Shown here piece after piece: positions 38,622 to 48,146 of a stretch of DNA of 64,000 bases (within the stretch, counting starts at the first letter, position 1; each line of letters starts with the position of its first letter). The position numbers and the translations under genes were made by a program. Below the pieces are notes generated by a model. The model worked only from the letters and a program-made list of their open reading frames with translations. It was not told where the DNA came from and ran no database searches. This stretch comes from Actinopolymorpha rutila (GTDB lineage: Bacteria > Actinomycetota > Actinomycetes > Propionibacteriales > Actinopolymorphaceae): contig NZ_JACBZH010000001.1 of NCBI RefSeq assembly GCF_013407855.1, positions 2,914,001 through 2,978,000 of the forward strand, read 5' to 3'.

Positions 38622-39721
38622 TGGCGATCACCCCGACCGTCCAGTCGGGCGGACCGATCACCTCCTCGCGCCGTTCGCTGCCCGGCCGTGTCGCCGCAAT
38701 GATCGCCACGCCGTACCGCCAGTCCGCCGGCGTGGCCCGGGCGATGCTGGTCGTCGGCACGGTGCTCACCGTGCTGATCGCGCTGGTGGCGGTCTTCGCG
38801 CCGCTGGTGGCGCCGTACGACTTCGACCAGGTGAGCGACGCCGGCGGCCGTTTCCCCAAGCAGGCGGCGCCTTCGGGCACCCACCTCTTCGGTACGAGCG
38901 TGCAGACCTTCGACGTGTTCTCCCGCGTGGTCTGGGGTGCGCGTACCGAACTCAAGGTCGTCGTCCTCTCCCTGGTGCTGACGATCGTGATCGGCGTCGT
39001 GCTGGGCCTGGTGGCCGGTTTCGTGGGCGGCTGGCTGGACCGCGTGCTGGTGCTGGTGATGGACGCGTTGTTCGCGTTCCCCTATCTGCTGCTGGCGATC
39101 GTGGTGGCGTTCCTGCTCTCGGACTCCCTAGGCGGCGGGGTCACCACGGCGGCCGCGGCGATCACCGCGGTCTACATCCCGCAGTACTTCCGGGTGGTGC
39201 GCAACAGCACCGTGAGCGCCAAGCAGGCGACCTACGTCGAGGCCGCCCGGGCGCTGGGCGCGCCGCCGCGCACGATCATGTCCCGCTATCTGTTCACCAA
39301 CGTCGTGCAGAGCGTGCCGGTGATCGCCACGCTGAACGCCGCGGACGCGGTGGGAACGCTGGCCGCACTGGGCTTCCTGGGGTACGGCATCCAGCCGACC
39401 GAGGCCGCCGAGTGGGGATACGACCTCAACCGTGCCATGGACGACGCGGCGTCGGGCATCTGGTGGACCGGGGTGTTCCCCGGACTCGCGATCGTGGTGC
39501 TGGTGATGGCGCTGACGTTCGTCGGCGAGGGGCTGAACGAAACGCTGAACCCGACGTTGCGGGTACGCCGGCTGGTGCCGGTGGTGCTGCCGCCGCGCAA
39601 GCCCGGCACCAGTGCGCCGACCCCGGCCGGATCCGAGGCAGGTAAGGGCGCTCGGTCGGGTGACGGGCCGGTCGACCGGCCGGGCGAGGAGCTCGCCGGC
39701 TCGGAGGAGGGTGCCAAGTGA
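38621..39721 (+). CDS. ABC transporter permease, DppC-type
   Basis: A 366-residue second permease of the importer. The N-terminal OppC-type region (VLTVLIALVAVFAPLVAPYDF) is followed by five TM helices. The EAA loop is YVEAARALGAPPRTIMSRYLFTN. The C-terminal 50 residues are a Gly/Ser/Pro-rich cytoplasmic tail, longer than usual. Overlaps the ATPase gene by 4 bp (GTGA). Confidence 0.93.
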   Translation: MAITPTVQSGGPITSSRRSLPGRVAAMIATPYRQSAGVARAMLVVGTVLTVLIALVAVFAPLVAPYDFDQVSDAGGRFPKQAAPSGTHLFGTSVQTFDVFSRVVWGARTELKVVVLSLVLTIVIGVVLGLVAGFVGGWLDRVLVLVMDALFAFPYLLLAIVVAFLLSDSLGGGVTTAAAAITAVYIPQYFRVVRNSTVSAKQATYVEAARALGAPPRTIMSRYLFTNVVQSVPVIATLNAADAVGTLAALGFLGYGIQPTEAAEWGYDLNRAMDDAASGIWWTGVFPGLAIVVLVMALTFVGEGLNETLNPTLRVRRLVPVVLPPRKPGTSAPTPAGSEAGKGARSGDGPVDRPGEELAGSEEGAK

Positions 39722-40800
39722 ACGCAGCGACGACCAACCCGGGCAGGGGACGCCGTACGCATTCGCCCGCGGACTCGGACGCACCGGTTCTGTCCGTACA
39801 CGACCTGCGGGTCTGGTACGGCACCGAGCGCGGCGCGGTGCGCGCGGTCGACGGCGTCTCGTTCGACCTGCGTCCGGGGGAGACGCTCGGCCTGGTCGGT
39901 GAGTCCGGCTGTGGCAAGTCGACTCTCGGCCGCGGCGTGCTCGGGCTGCTGCCGCCCGGCGCCAAGGCCGACGGCGAGATCGAGTTCGCCGGCCGCGACC
40001 TGCTCAGCTGCGGCCGGCGGGAACTCGAACGCCTGCGCGGGCCCGAGCTCGGCATGATCTTCCAGGAGCCGCTGACCCGGCTGAATCCGCTGATGCGGGT
40101 CAGCGAGCATTTCGAGGAGACGCTGCGTACGCACGAGCCGGGCCTGGGCAAGGAGGAGATCCGCCGGCGTTCGATCGACACGCTGCGCCGGATGGGGATC
40201 CCGCCCTCGCGGTATCGCGCGTACCCACACGAGTTCTCCGGCGGCATGCGGCAGCGGATCATGATCGCGCTCGCGCTGGTGCTGCGGCCGGCGTTCGTGG
40301 TGGCAGACGAACCCACCACCGCGCTGGACGTCCTGGTCGAGGCGCAGATCATCGGCATCCTCGCCGACCTGCGGCGCAACTTCGACACCGCGCTGCTGCT
40401 GATCACCCACAATCTCGGCATCGTGGCTGAGGCCTGCGACCGGGTGGCGGTGATGTACGCCGGGCACATCGCCGAGGAGGGCGACGCCCGCGAGGTGTTC
40501 TCCCGGCCGCGTCACCCCTACACGCGGGAACTGCTGCGCTCGACGATCTCGCTGCAGACCACCGGGCTGCACTACATCCCGGGCGCTCCACCGGACCTGG
40601 TCGAGCCGCCCAGCGGATGCACCTTCCACCCCAGGTGCCCGGACGCGATGGTGGCCTGCCCGCGCCAGGACCCGGTGGAGGTCCGTACGCCGGAGGGCAC
40701 CCGGGTCGCGTGCTGGTTGCACGGACCTTCGGAGCTGCTGACCGAGGAGGGCACCGCGCCCCTGGTCCGGGAGGAGATCAGCGTTGCCGACGAAGCCTGA
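39718..40800 (+). CDS. ABC transporter ATPase, DppD-type
   Basis: A 360-residue ATP-binding protein. Walker A is GESGCGKST, the signature is FSGGMRQRI, Walker B is FVVADEPTTALD, and the switch His lies in ITHNLGIV. A C-terminal oligopeptide-transport domain has the cysteine pattern CTFHPRCPDAMVAC...VACWL, which may hold an Fe-S cluster as in DppD. It forms the heterodimeric ATPase with the next gene, which it overlaps by 17 bp. Confidence 0.94.
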   Translation: MNAATTNPGRGRRTHSPADSDAPVLSVHDLRVWYGTERGAVRAVDGVSFDLRPGETLGLVGESGCGKSTLGRGVLGLLPPGAKADGEIEFAGRDLLSCGRRELERLRGPELGMIFQEPLTRLNPLMRVSEHFEETLRTHEPGLGKEEIRRRSIDTLRRMGIPPSRYRAYPHEFSGGMRQRIMIALALVLRPAFVVADEPTTALDVLVEAQIIGILADLRRNFDTALLLITHNLGIVAEACDRVAVMYAGHIAEEGDAREVFSRPRHPYTRELLRSTISLQTTGLHYIPGAPPDLVEPPSGCTFHPRCPDAMVACPRQDPVEVRTPEGTRVACWLHGPSELLTEEGTAPLVREEISVADEA

Positions 40801-42097
40801 GTCCACGAACGGGGCCGGTGTCGCCGCGCCACCCGCCGCCGAGCGCGAGGTCCTGATGGACGTCCGCGACCTCGAGGTGCACTACGCCCTGCAGGGCAGC
40901 TCGCTGGGCCGGATGTTCGGCGGAGGTGGCGACGTCGTCAGGGCGGTGGACGGCGTCTCGTTCCAGCTCCACCAGGGCGAGGTCCTCGGGCTGGTGGGGG
41001 AGTCCGGCAGCGGGAAGACCACCCTCGGCCGGGCGCTGCTCGGCCTGGTCCGCCCGACCGGCGGCTCGATCCACTACCGCGACCACGACATCGGTGAGCT
41101 GTCCGAACGCCGGCTGCGCCCGTTGCGCCGCAAGCTGCAGATGGTGTTCCAGGATCCGAGCGCTGCGCTCAACCCGTCCATGGACATCGAGACCGCGGTC
41201 GGGCACCCGCTGAGCATCCACAAGCTGGCGAACGGGAAGGCCGAACGCCGGGCCAGGGTGGTCGAGGCGCTGGAGGCCGTCGGCCTGGCACCGGTCGAGC
41301 GGTTCCTGTCGAAGTACCCGAGCGACCTGTCCGGCGGGCAGAAGCAGCGCGCCGTGATGGCGCGGGCGGTCATCCTCGACCCGGAGCTGCTGGTCGCCGA
41401 CGAGCCGATCTCGATGCTGGACATGAGCGTGCGGGCCAAGATCCTCGAGCTGATGCTGGAGCTGAAGGCCCGGCTCGACCTCACCTACGTCTACATCACC
41501 CACGACCTGGCGACGGCGAAGTTCTTCTGCGACCGGGTGGCGATCATGTACCTCGGCCGGGTGGTCGAGATCGGTCCCACCGAGGAGATCTTCGCAGCAC
41601 CCAAACACCCGTACACCAAGGCGTTGCTGCGCGCGATCCCCGAACCCGACCCGAGCAGCACGGTGCCGCGTGACCTGCCGCGCGGGGAGATCCCGGACGC
41701 CGCCGCACCACCACTGGGATGTTCGTTCCACCCGCGGTGCCCGGCGGCGTTCGACCGGTGCGGCTGGGAGAACCGCGACCTGCGCACCCTGCTCGAGCAG
41801 CACTGGCTGGGCCTGGACGAGGAGACCTACGCGGCCGAGCGTGACACCGTGGGCAACCTCGAGGAGCTCGCCCTGCCCGGGCACCGGGCCGTCCTGCGTC
41901 CCGGCCGGGGGAGAGCGCCCGAGGACGTCGCGGCGTTGCTGGACCGCGTGCGCTCCGCCGACCCGGACGAGCCGCTGTGGCGTGGCGTGCGAAGCGTCGA
42001 GGTCGAGGGAGATGGTGTCGTGGTGGACTTCCACGACGGTGAGGATCCGCGGCTGCGCCGAGCCGACGGCGTCGACGTGGCCTGCCACCTGTACTGA
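40784..42097 (+). CDS. ABC transporter ATPase, DppF-type with C-terminal insertion
   Basis: A 437-residue ATP-binding protein. Walker A is GESGSGKTT, the signature is LSGGQKQRA, Walker B is [12 protein letters not shown], and the switch is [10 protein letters not shown]. The C-terminal oligopeptide motif starts [16 protein letters not shown] and ends in VACHLY, but about 100 residues not usual in DppF lie between (about 332-430). This insertion is acidic and may be a regulatory domain. The start is a TTG preceded by gaggaga inside the upstream gene. Confidence 0.9.
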   Translation: MPTKPESTNGAGVAAPPAAEREVLMDVRDLEVHYALQGSSLGRMFGGGGDVVRAVDGVSFQLHQGEVLGLVGESGSGKTTLGRALLGLVRPTGGSIHYRDHDIGELSERRLRPLRRKLQMVFQDPSAALNPSMDIETAVGHPLSIHKLANGKAERRARVVEALEAVGLAPVERFLSKYPSDLSGGQKQRAVMARAVILDPELLVADEPISMLDMSVRAKILELMLELKARLDLTYVYITHDLATAKFFCDRVAIMYLGRVVEIGPTEEIFAAPKHPYTKALLRAIPEPDPSSTVPRDLPRGEIPDAAAPPLGCSFHPRCPAAFDRCGWENRDLRTLLEQHWLGLDEETYAAERDTVGNLEELALPGHRAVLRPGRGRAPEDVAALLDRVRSADPDEPLWRGVRSVEVEGDGVVVDFHDGEDPRLRRADGVDVACHLY

Positions 42098-42113
42098 AGC
42101 CTCTGCCGTACGA

Positions 42114-42178
42114 CCGCCGTACGACTGTCGGATGACTGTCGTACGGCGGCCGGGTGACCGCCGTACGACGGTCACCCG
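42114..42178. terminator. two tandem hairpins after the ABC operon
   Basis: Hairpin 1: ccgccgtacgac (42114-42125) / gtcgtacggcgg (42138-42149), 12 bp perfect. Hairpin 2: cgggtgaccg (42151-42160) / cggtcacccg (42169-42178), 10 bp perfect with loop ccgtacga. CGTACGAC-type blocks recur four times. Termination of the ABC operon is likely; an operator function for the MFS gene just downstream is possible. Confidence 0.75.
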
Positions 42179-42182
42179 TGCA

Positions 42183-42205
42183 CTGTCGGTCGGGCGCCCT
42201 AGGCT
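42183..42205 (+). promoter_or_regulatory. PafBC-like promoter motif of the MFS gene
   Basis: CTGTCGGTC (42183-42191), then 8 nt, then TAGGCT (42200-42205) resembles the actinobacterial RecA-NDp/PafBC consensus TTGTCRGTG-N8-TAnnnT, with two mismatches in the first block. The -10 ends 7 nt before the GTG start, so the mRNA would be leaderless. Confidence 0.4.
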
Positions 42206-42212
42206 CTGCGTC

Positions 42213-43568
42213 GTGTCCGCGTCCGAACCCGACTCCCTCCGTCCTGGCAGGTTCGGCGCATCCGCCGTCGAGCCGGTCACCAACCCAGCCGACCCGGCCG
42301 ATCCAGCCGCCCCCGTCGACCCGGACGATCCGGCGGGCGCACCCCGGCTGCCCGACGTGGGCACCCGGCGCAGGTCGACGATCGCGCTGGTCACCGGTGT
42401 CGTGCTGATGAACGTCTCGATGGTGCCCGCCGGCACCGTCGGCAGCCTGCTCGCCAGCGACAGGTACGGCCCCGCGTGGAGCGGCGTGCCCAGCGCTTCC
42501 GGCGTGATCGGCACCGCGCTGGGTGCACTGGGGCTGTCCGCACTCATGCGCAGCCGCGGCCGGCGCGCCGGGCTGCGCACCGGCTACGCGATCGCTGCCA
42601 CCGGTGCTCTGGTCGGTGCCGTCGCGGTCGGGATGGCGGTACTTCCCCTGCTGGCGGTGGGCATGGTGTTGCTCGGTATCGGCAACGGCGGCGCCCAGCT
42701 GTCCCGCTACGCCGTGGCCGACCTGCACCCGGCCGACCGCAAGGCTTTCGTCCTCAGCCTGGTGGTCTGGGGCAGCACCGTCGGCGCGCTCGTCGGGCCT
42801 GGCCTGATCGCGCCGGCCGCACACCTGTCCGCGCGTGCCGGGATTCCGGAGTACGCCGGCACCTACGTGCTGGCGATCCTCACCACCGGTGCGGCTCTGG
42901 TGGTGGCCGGCCTACTGCCCCGGGCCGGTAGCGGCGACCCGCGCACCCGGGAACGCCCGCGATCCGGTGAGGTCGGCCGCGTCCTGCGGCTGCCGGCGGT
43001 GCGGGTCGCCCTGGCGGGCATGGTGTCGGCCCAGCTGGCGATGGTCGCGGTGATGACGATGACCCCGCTGCAGCTGCACCGGCACGGGCAGGGCCTGGAT
43101 GTCGTGGGCTGGGTGCTGAGTGCTCACCTGGCCGGGATGTTCGCGCTGTCGCCGCTGTCCGGACGGCTCACCGACCGGCTCGGCGGCCGGACCGTGATCA
43201 GTGCCGGCGCGGGTGCGCTGATCGGGTCCGCCGCCCTCGCCATGGCGGCGCCCACGTCCCACACCGTGGGGATTCCACTGGCGTTGTTCCTGCTCGGGTA
43301 CGGCTGGAACCTCTGCTTCGTCGGCGGCAGCGCGATCCTGAGCCGGGAGCTGCCGGCCGGGGTGCGCAGCCAGGTCCAGGGCACGGTGGACGCGGTGGTG
43401 TGGGGCTCGTCGGCGTCGGCCGGCCTGGCCTCCGGAGCGGTGTTCGCCGGCGGGGGATACGTCCTGGTCGCGTTCGTCGCCGGGCTGATCGCCGTCGCAC
43501 CCCTGGTGGTCCTCCTGGCCTCGCGCCCGCGTCTGGCGAGCCCTCAGGGTGTTGCGAACGCACCCTAG
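42213..43568 (+). CDS. MFS transporter, 12 TM
   Basis: A 451-residue major facilitator superfamily permease. A Pro/Asp-rich cytoplasmic N-terminus of about 45 residues precedes 12 TM helices, with LRSRGRRAGLRTGY as the motif-A-like loop and LTDRLGGRTV as its repeat in the second half. Substrate unknown. It starts at a GTG with no ribosome-binding site behind a -10 element, consistent with a leaderless mRNA. Its TAG stop shares the sequence CTAG with the TAG stop of the convergent response regulator. Confidence 0.85.
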   Translation: MSASEPDSLRPGRFGASAVEPVTNPADPADPAAPVDPDDPAGAPRLPDVGTRRRSTIALVTGVVLMNVSMVPAGTVGSLLASDRYGPAWSGVPSASGVIGTALGALGLSALMRSRGRRAGLRTGYAIAATGALVGAVAVGMAVLPLLAVGMVLLGIGNGGAQLSRYAVADLHPADRKAFVLSLVVWGSTVGALVGPGLIAPAAHLSARAGIPEYAGTYVLAILTTGAALVVAGLLPRAGSGDPRTRERPRSGEVGRVLRLPAVRVALAGMVSAQLAMVAVMTMTPLQLHRHGQGLDVVGWVLSAHLAGMFALSPLSGRLTDRLGGRTVISAGAGALIGSAALAMAAPTSHTVGIPLALFLLGYGWNLCFVGGSAILSRELPAGVRSQVQGTVDAVVWGSSASAGLASGAVFAGGGYVLVAFVAGLIAVAPLVVLLASRPRLASPQGVANAP

Positions 43569-44272
43569 CGACCGCCGGGGCGCACCAGCCCGCTCTCGTA
43601 GGCGAACACCACCGCCTGCACGCGGTCCCGCAACCCCAGCTTGGCCAGCACGTTGCCGACGTGGGTCTTCACCGTCGTCTCCGAGACGTACAGCTCGCCG
43701 GCGATCTCGGCGTTGGACATGCCGCGCGACATCAGCCGCAGCACCTCGCGTTCGCGTTCGGTGAGGTGTGCGAGCTCCTGCGCCGACTCCGTGTTCGTCG
43801 ACGGCAGTACGGTCGCGAACCGGTCGAGCAGCCGCCGGGTCACGGTCGGCGCGACGACCGCCTCGCCCCTGGCCACGATGCGGATGGCGTCGGCGAGGTC
43901 CTCCGGTGGTACGTCCTTCAGCAGGAAGCCGGAGGCGCCGGCGCGCAACGCGTCCACGACGTACTCGTCGAGGTCGAAGGTGGTGAGCACCAGCACCCGG
44001 ACGGTCCCGCCGCGTTCGGTCCCGGTGATCAGCCGGGTCGCCTCCACACCGTCCATCCGGGGCATCCGGATGTCCATCAGGACGACGTCCGGTTGCAGGG
44101 CCCGGGCCTCCGCGACCGCCTTCTGCCCGTCACCGGCCTCGCCGACCACGACGATGTCCGGCTCGGACTCGAGGATCATCCGGAAACCGGTCCGCAGGAG
44201 CGGCTGGTCGTCCACCAGGAGCACGCGAACCGGCGTACCCGGCGACACCGGTCGCTCCTCGGCCGCCGTCAC
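43565..44272 (-). CDS. NarL/LuxR-type response regulator
   Basis: A 235-residue response regulator. Receiver domain of about 14-130 with acidic pair DD (21-22), phospho-acceptor Asp67 in VLMDIRM, Thr in LTTFD and Lys in LLKDV. A LuxR-type DNA-binding HTH of about 165-230 contains LTEREREVLRLMSRGMSNAEIA. The GTG at 44272 is chosen because it overlaps the kinase stop (GTGA); the frame continues to 44320. It is paired with the histidine kinase encoded just upstream on the same strand. Target genes unknown. Confidence 0.93.
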   Translation of the reverse strand: MTAAEERPVSPGTPVRVLLVDDQPLLRTGFRMILESEPDIVVVGEAGDGQKAVAEARALQPDVVLMDIRMPRMDGVEATRLITGTERGGTVRVLVLTTFDLDEYVVDALRAGASGFLLKDVPPEDLADAIRIVARGEAVVAPTVTRRLLDRFATVLPSTNTESAQELAHLTEREREVLRLMSRGMSNAEIAGELYVSETTVKTHVGNVLAKLGLRDRVQAVVFAYESGLVRPGGR

Positions 44273-45672
44273 GACGGCACCTCGTTCACCGTCGCGGGGC
44301 TCGGGTGGGTGCCGTTCCACGGCGCACCGGAGCCGTCGTAGCCGCTCGGGCCGGTGGAGCTCGAGCCGCCCGATCCGTTCGAGTCGCTCGAGTCGTTCGA
44401 ATCCGGTGTGCCGCCCTCGGTCAACGGCAGGGTGGCGAGGACCTCGAACCCTCCGACCATCCGGGAACCCGTGTACAAGGTGCCTCCGTTCAGCGTCACG
44501 CGTTCGCGCATACCGACAAGTCCGTGCCCGAGTCCGTGGTCGAACCGATCGGCGTCGTCGGCCCTCTGTGACGGCCCGCGCCGTGGGCTGCCGTCGTCGG
44601 TGATGCCCACGACGACGGCCTCGGGGTCGTACCGCAGCAGCACGGCGGCCCGGGTGGGGCCGGCGTGTTTCAGGGTGTTCGTCAACGACTCCTGGACCAC
44701 CCGGAAGATCGCCAGGTCGACGCTGGACGTCAGCGGGCGCGGCTCGCCGACCACGGTGAGATCGACCTGCAGGCCGGCCTCCCTGGCCCGGTCCAGCAAC
44801 GGCCCGAGTTCGGCGACCCCGGCACGTGGGGACAGCTGGACGCTGCCGTCCGGCTCGTCCTGGTCGGCGGCGCGGAGCGCACCGACGATGCGGCGCATCT
44901 CCTCCAGTGCCTCCCGACCGGTCTCCTCGACCGCCCGCATGGCCTCTACGCTGCGCTCGGGTGCCCGGGCGATCGTCCGTCGCGCGGCGGCCGCCTGCAC
45001 CGTCATCACGCTCACGTGGTGGGCCACCACGTCATGTAGTTCCCGGGCCATCCGGGCGCGTTCCTCCGCCAGCGCCGCGCGGACCTCCGCGGAGGCGGCG
45101 CGCTCGAGCCGGCTGGCGCGGTCCTCCAGCGCGACCAGGTAGCGACGGCGGGCACGCAGGGCCCGGGCGATGCTCCACATGCCGCCGTAGACGAGGACCT
45201 GCAGGCCGACCGTGATCGCGTCGAACGTCATGCCGATCGAGGCGTAGGTGTCCCGCTGGACGTAGAGGAAGACGATGGAGGCGATGGTGGTGGCAACGGT
45301 GACCACGAGGCTGCGGGCCGCGGTGCTGTGCGCGCCGACGGAGTACATCACCAGCAGGGCCGCCACCGAGCCGACGGAGGAGCTGTAGCCGGCGAACCCG
45401 AGGGTCATGTATGCCGAGATCACGATCACCGCGACCGTCACGGGGAACCGCCGGCGCAGGGCGAGCGGTGCCGCGACCAGGACGGCGAGCACCACTCCGC
45501 AGGCGTCCGCTGGGCGGAACGTGATCCCGCCGTAGGAGCGGTAGTTCAGTCCGGCGACGCTGGCGATCACGAGCACGAACGCGACCGCCCCGTCCACCAG
45601 GTCGGGGCGGTCGCGAAGCCAGTCTCGGACAGCGGCACCGCGCACGGTCCGAGCGTAGGCGGCCGGGCTCAC
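44269..45672 (-). CDS. sensor histidine kinase (HisKA_3/NarX type)
   Basis: A 467-residue kinase. About residues 20-160 are five or six TM helices with almost no external loops, as in intramembrane-sensing DesK-like kinases. The dimerisation/phosphoacceptor domain has ARMARELHDVVAHHV (phospho-His in ELHD). The HATPase domain has ESLTNTLKHAG and GHGLVGMRERV. A Ser/Asn/Gly-rich tail of about 45 residues follows. The GTG start (VSPAAYARTV) is chosen at 45672. It phosphorylates the LuxR-type regulator encoded downstream with a 4-bp overlap. Signal unknown; membrane or cell-envelope stress is typical. Confidence 0.92.
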   Translation of the reverse strand: MSPAAYARTVRGAAVRDWLRDRPDLVDGAVAFVLVIASVAGLNYRSYGGITFRPADACGVVLAVLVAAPLALRRRFPVTVAVIVISAYMTLGFAGYSSSVGSVAALLVMYSVGAHSTAARSLVVTVATTIASIVFLYVQRDTYASIGMTFDAITVGLQVLVYGGMWSIARALRARRRYLVALEDRASRLERAASAEVRAALAEERARMARELHDVVAHHVSVMTVQAAAARRTIARAPERSVEAMRAVEETGREALEEMRRIVGALRAADQDEPDGSVQLSPRAGVAELGPLLDRAREAGLQVDLTVVGEPRPLTSSVDLAIFRVVQESLTNTLKHAGPTRAAVLLRYDPEAVVVGITDDGSPRRGPSQRADDADRFDHGLGHGLVGMRERVTLNGGTLYTGSRMVGGFEVLATLPLTEGGTPDSNDSSDSNGSGGSSSTGPSGYDGSGAPWNGTHPSPATVNEVPS

Positions 45673-45710
45673 GGCGCCACTTCCAGGCTCCGGGGGTGGC
45701 TGGGCACGGG

Positions 45711-46676
45711 CTACAGGTCGACCGCGGAGGCGTGCGGTGACGGGGCCTCGGAGGTGTCCTGGGTCGGCATCGGGTCGGTGTCGGCGGGCGCGGGCAGCGG
45801 GGGAGGCGTGCCGCCCCACGCGGGGCACCGCGACTTGTGGTCGCACCAGTCGCAGAGCGGGCCGGGGCTGGCGCGCCACTCGCCGGTGGTGTGCGCGCGT
45901 TCGATGGCGTTCCACAGCGCCTGCAGCTTGCGTGCGGTCGCGCGCAGGTCGGCCTCGTCGGGGGAGTAGCGCAGCACGTCGCCGCTGCCGAGGTAGACCA
46001 GCTGCAGCAGCCGGGGTACGACACCGCGCAGCCGCCATAGCATCAGTGCGTAGCAGCGCATCTGGAACATCGCCCGCTGCTCGTAACCGGGCCCGGGCGC
46101 CCGCCCCGTCTTGTAGTCGACGACGCGCAGTGCCCCGTCGGGCGCGACGTCGAGCCGGTCGATGTAGCCCCGCAGCCGCAGGCCGGAGTCCAGTTCGCAC
46201 TCGACGTACATCTCCCGCTCGGCGGGCTCCAGCCTGGTCGGGTCCTCCAACGTGAAGTAGCGGTCGAGCAGCCCCCGCGCGCCGGCGAGGAAACTCTCCA
46301 GCCGCTCGGGGTCGAACCCGCCCTCGTCGTCACCGAAGAGCTCCGACAACTCGGGCTCGGCCTCGACCAGCCGGTCCCACTGTGGGCGGACCAGCGTGCA
46401 CGCCTCGTCGATCGTGCGCCCACCGGCGGGCAGGTCGAACAGCCGCTCCAGAACGGCGTGCACCACCGTGCCGCGGGCGGCCTCCGGGCTCGGCCGCTCC
46501 GGTAGCCGGTCGATCACCCGGAAGCGGTAACGCAGCGGGCAGGTGAGGAAGTCGCTGGCCCGTGAGGGTGACAGCACCGCGAGCGGGATCGCCGGTCGGG
46601 CGTTCCCGTCCGCGTTCGGGCTCGGATCCGCGTTCGTGGTCACCGTCGTGGTCGCCGCCTCGCTCGCTGTCGCCAT
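45711..46676 (-). CDS. RecB-family PD-(D/E)XK nuclease with Fe-S cysteines
   Basis: A 321-residue single-domain nuclease of the RecB/Cas4/AddB C-terminal type. The N-terminal half has SRASDFLTCPLRYRFR (first Cys) and GTVVHAVLERLF. The catalytic core has LRLRGYIDRLDV (Asp), LRVVDYKTG (Asp...Lys) and QMRCYALML. The C-terminal CDWCDHKSRCPAW completes a four-Cys Fe-S site. It is likely a DNA-end-processing exonuclease. TACAGT (46685-46690) ends 8 nt before the ATG: a probable leaderless start. No CRISPR genes are near. Confidence 0.9.
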   Translation of the reverse strand: MATASEAATTTVTTNADPSPNADGNARPAIPLAVLSPSRASDFLTCPLRYRFRVIDRLPERPSPEAARGTVVHAVLERLFDLPAGGRTIDEACTLVRPQWDRLVEAEPELSELFGDDEGGFDPERLESFLAGARGLLDRYFTLEDPTRLEPAEREMYVECELDSGLRLRGYIDRLDVAPDGALRVVDYKTGRAPGPGYEQRAMFQMRCYALMLWRLRGVVPRLLQLVYLGSGDVLRYSPDEADLRATARKLQALWNAIERAHTTGEWRASPGPLCDWCDHKSRCPAWGGTPPPLPAPADTDPMPTQDTSEAPSPHASAVDL

Positions 46677-46959
46677 GGCCCGAAACTGTAGGACACCCCA
46701 CCGACAGGTCCGCGGAGGAGCGGGTGTCCGATCTGCGCCGCTCCGACCGCGACCGCGCCGCCGGGTGGGGTCAGGCGGTAACGTGTCCCCTCGCCCGCGG
46801 CGCGACGACTTGGAAACCTCTGCACGGCACCGCGCCGGCACCGGCCGGGCCGGGGCCGTTGCCGGGCCGGGGAGGATCCCTCGGGAACATCCCACGTGAC
46901 CTGGTCGTTCGCCGGACGTCGAGTCCGCGCACCCCGACGGAAGCAGGCTGAGACAGGCG

Positions 46960-48114
46960 ATGGTGCACGACGTGGAGAAGAACAACCCGCCCCGAGAGGC
47001 GCAGCGCCGACCCGGCGCGGTCCAGATCGCGCGGGTTGTCGGGGTTCCCGTCTACGTCAACCTCTCCTGGATCCTGGTCGCACTGCTGATCGCGTACGTC
47101 TTCCGGCCGGTCGTCGACGAGCAGGTGCCCGGTCTCGGTGTCTGGTCGTTCGTGGCGGCGCTCGGGTTCGCCGTGCTGCTCTACGCCTCGGTCCTGGTGC
47201 ACGAGATCGCCCACGTCCTGGTGGCCAGGAAGTTCGACCTGCCGGTGCGGGCGATCACCCTCCAGTTCCTGGGCGGCCTGTCCGAGATCGAGAGCGAGCC
47301 GCAGACGCCGTGGCGGGAGTTCGCCGTCGCCGTCGTCGGGCCGCTGACCTCGCTGGGCATCAGCGGCCTGGCCGCGCTCGGCCACACCGCGGTGTCCGGC
47401 CCCGCACTGCTCGAGCTCGCGTTGTTCCAGCTCGCCTGGGCAAACCTGCTGGTCGGCCTGTTCAACCTGCTGCCAGGGCTCCCGCTGGACGGCGGCCGGT
47501 TGCTGCGCGCGGGAGTGTGGGCGGTGACCAAGCAGCCGCATCTCGGCACCGCCGTCGCCGGCTGGGCCGGCCGCGTGGTCGCCGCCGTCGTGCTGCTCCT
47601 GCCGTGGACGGTCCTCGCCAGGACCGGGGGATCACCGAGCCTGCTGTACATCGTGTGGAGCGTCTTCCTGGCGATGTTCATGTGGGCCGGCTCCAGTCAG
47701 GCGCTGATGAGCGCGAAGATCAGGCGGAAGCTCCCGGCCATCCACGCCCGCACGCTCGCCCGGCGCGGAGTGCCCGTGGCCTCCGAACTTCCCCTGTCGG
47801 AGGCGGTCCGGCGCGCCCAGGAGGCGCACGCGGGTTCGTTGGTGGTCGTCGGCAGCGACGGCCGTCCGACCGGCCTGGTCAGCGAGGCCGCGGTGCTGGC
47901 CACACCCGAGCACCGGCGGCCGTGGATCTCGGTGGGTGACGTCGCCCGCCGGATCGAGCCGGGACTGGTGCTCGACGTACGCCTCACCGGCGAGGCGCTG
48001 GTCCGGGCGATGGGTGGCACCCCCGCCACGGAGTACCTCCTGGTCGAGCCCGACGGACGGGTCTTCGGGGTGCTGGCCACCGCCGACGTCGACGGGGCGC
48101 TGGCCCGCACCTGA
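46960..48114 (+). CDS. site-2 protease family membrane metalloprotease with CBS pair
   Basis: A 384-residue intramembrane metalloprotease of the S2P/SpoIVFB-like group III (Rip3-like). The zinc motif HEIAH is at residues 81-85; the third ligand lies in NLLPGLPLDGGRLL (about 166-179). Six TM helices span about 30-230. A pair of CBS domains (about 250-384) can sense nucleotides. Such proteases cut anti-sigma factors or regulators within the membrane. The substrate is not predictable here. Confidence 0.92.
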   Translation: MVHDVEKNNPPREAQRRPGAVQIARVVGVPVYVNLSWILVALLIAYVFRPVVDEQVPGLGVWSFVAALGFAVLLYASVLVHEIAHVLVARKFDLPVRAITLQFLGGLSEIESEPQTPWREFAVAVVGPLTSLGISGLAALGHTAVSGPALLELALFQLAWANLLVGLFNLLPGLPLDGGRLLRAGVWAVTKQPHLGTAVAGWAGRVVAAVVLLLPWTVLARTGGSPSLLYIVWSVFLAMFMWAGSSQALMSAKIRRKLPAIHARTLARRGVPVASELPLSEAVRRAQEAHAGSLVVVGSDGRPTGLVSEAAVLATPEHRRPWISVGDVARRIEPGLVLDVRLTGEALVRAMGGTPATEYLLVEPDGRVFGVLATADVDGALART

Positions 48115-48146
48115 GCTGGTCCGAACCCCTGGTTACGCTGCCCGTC

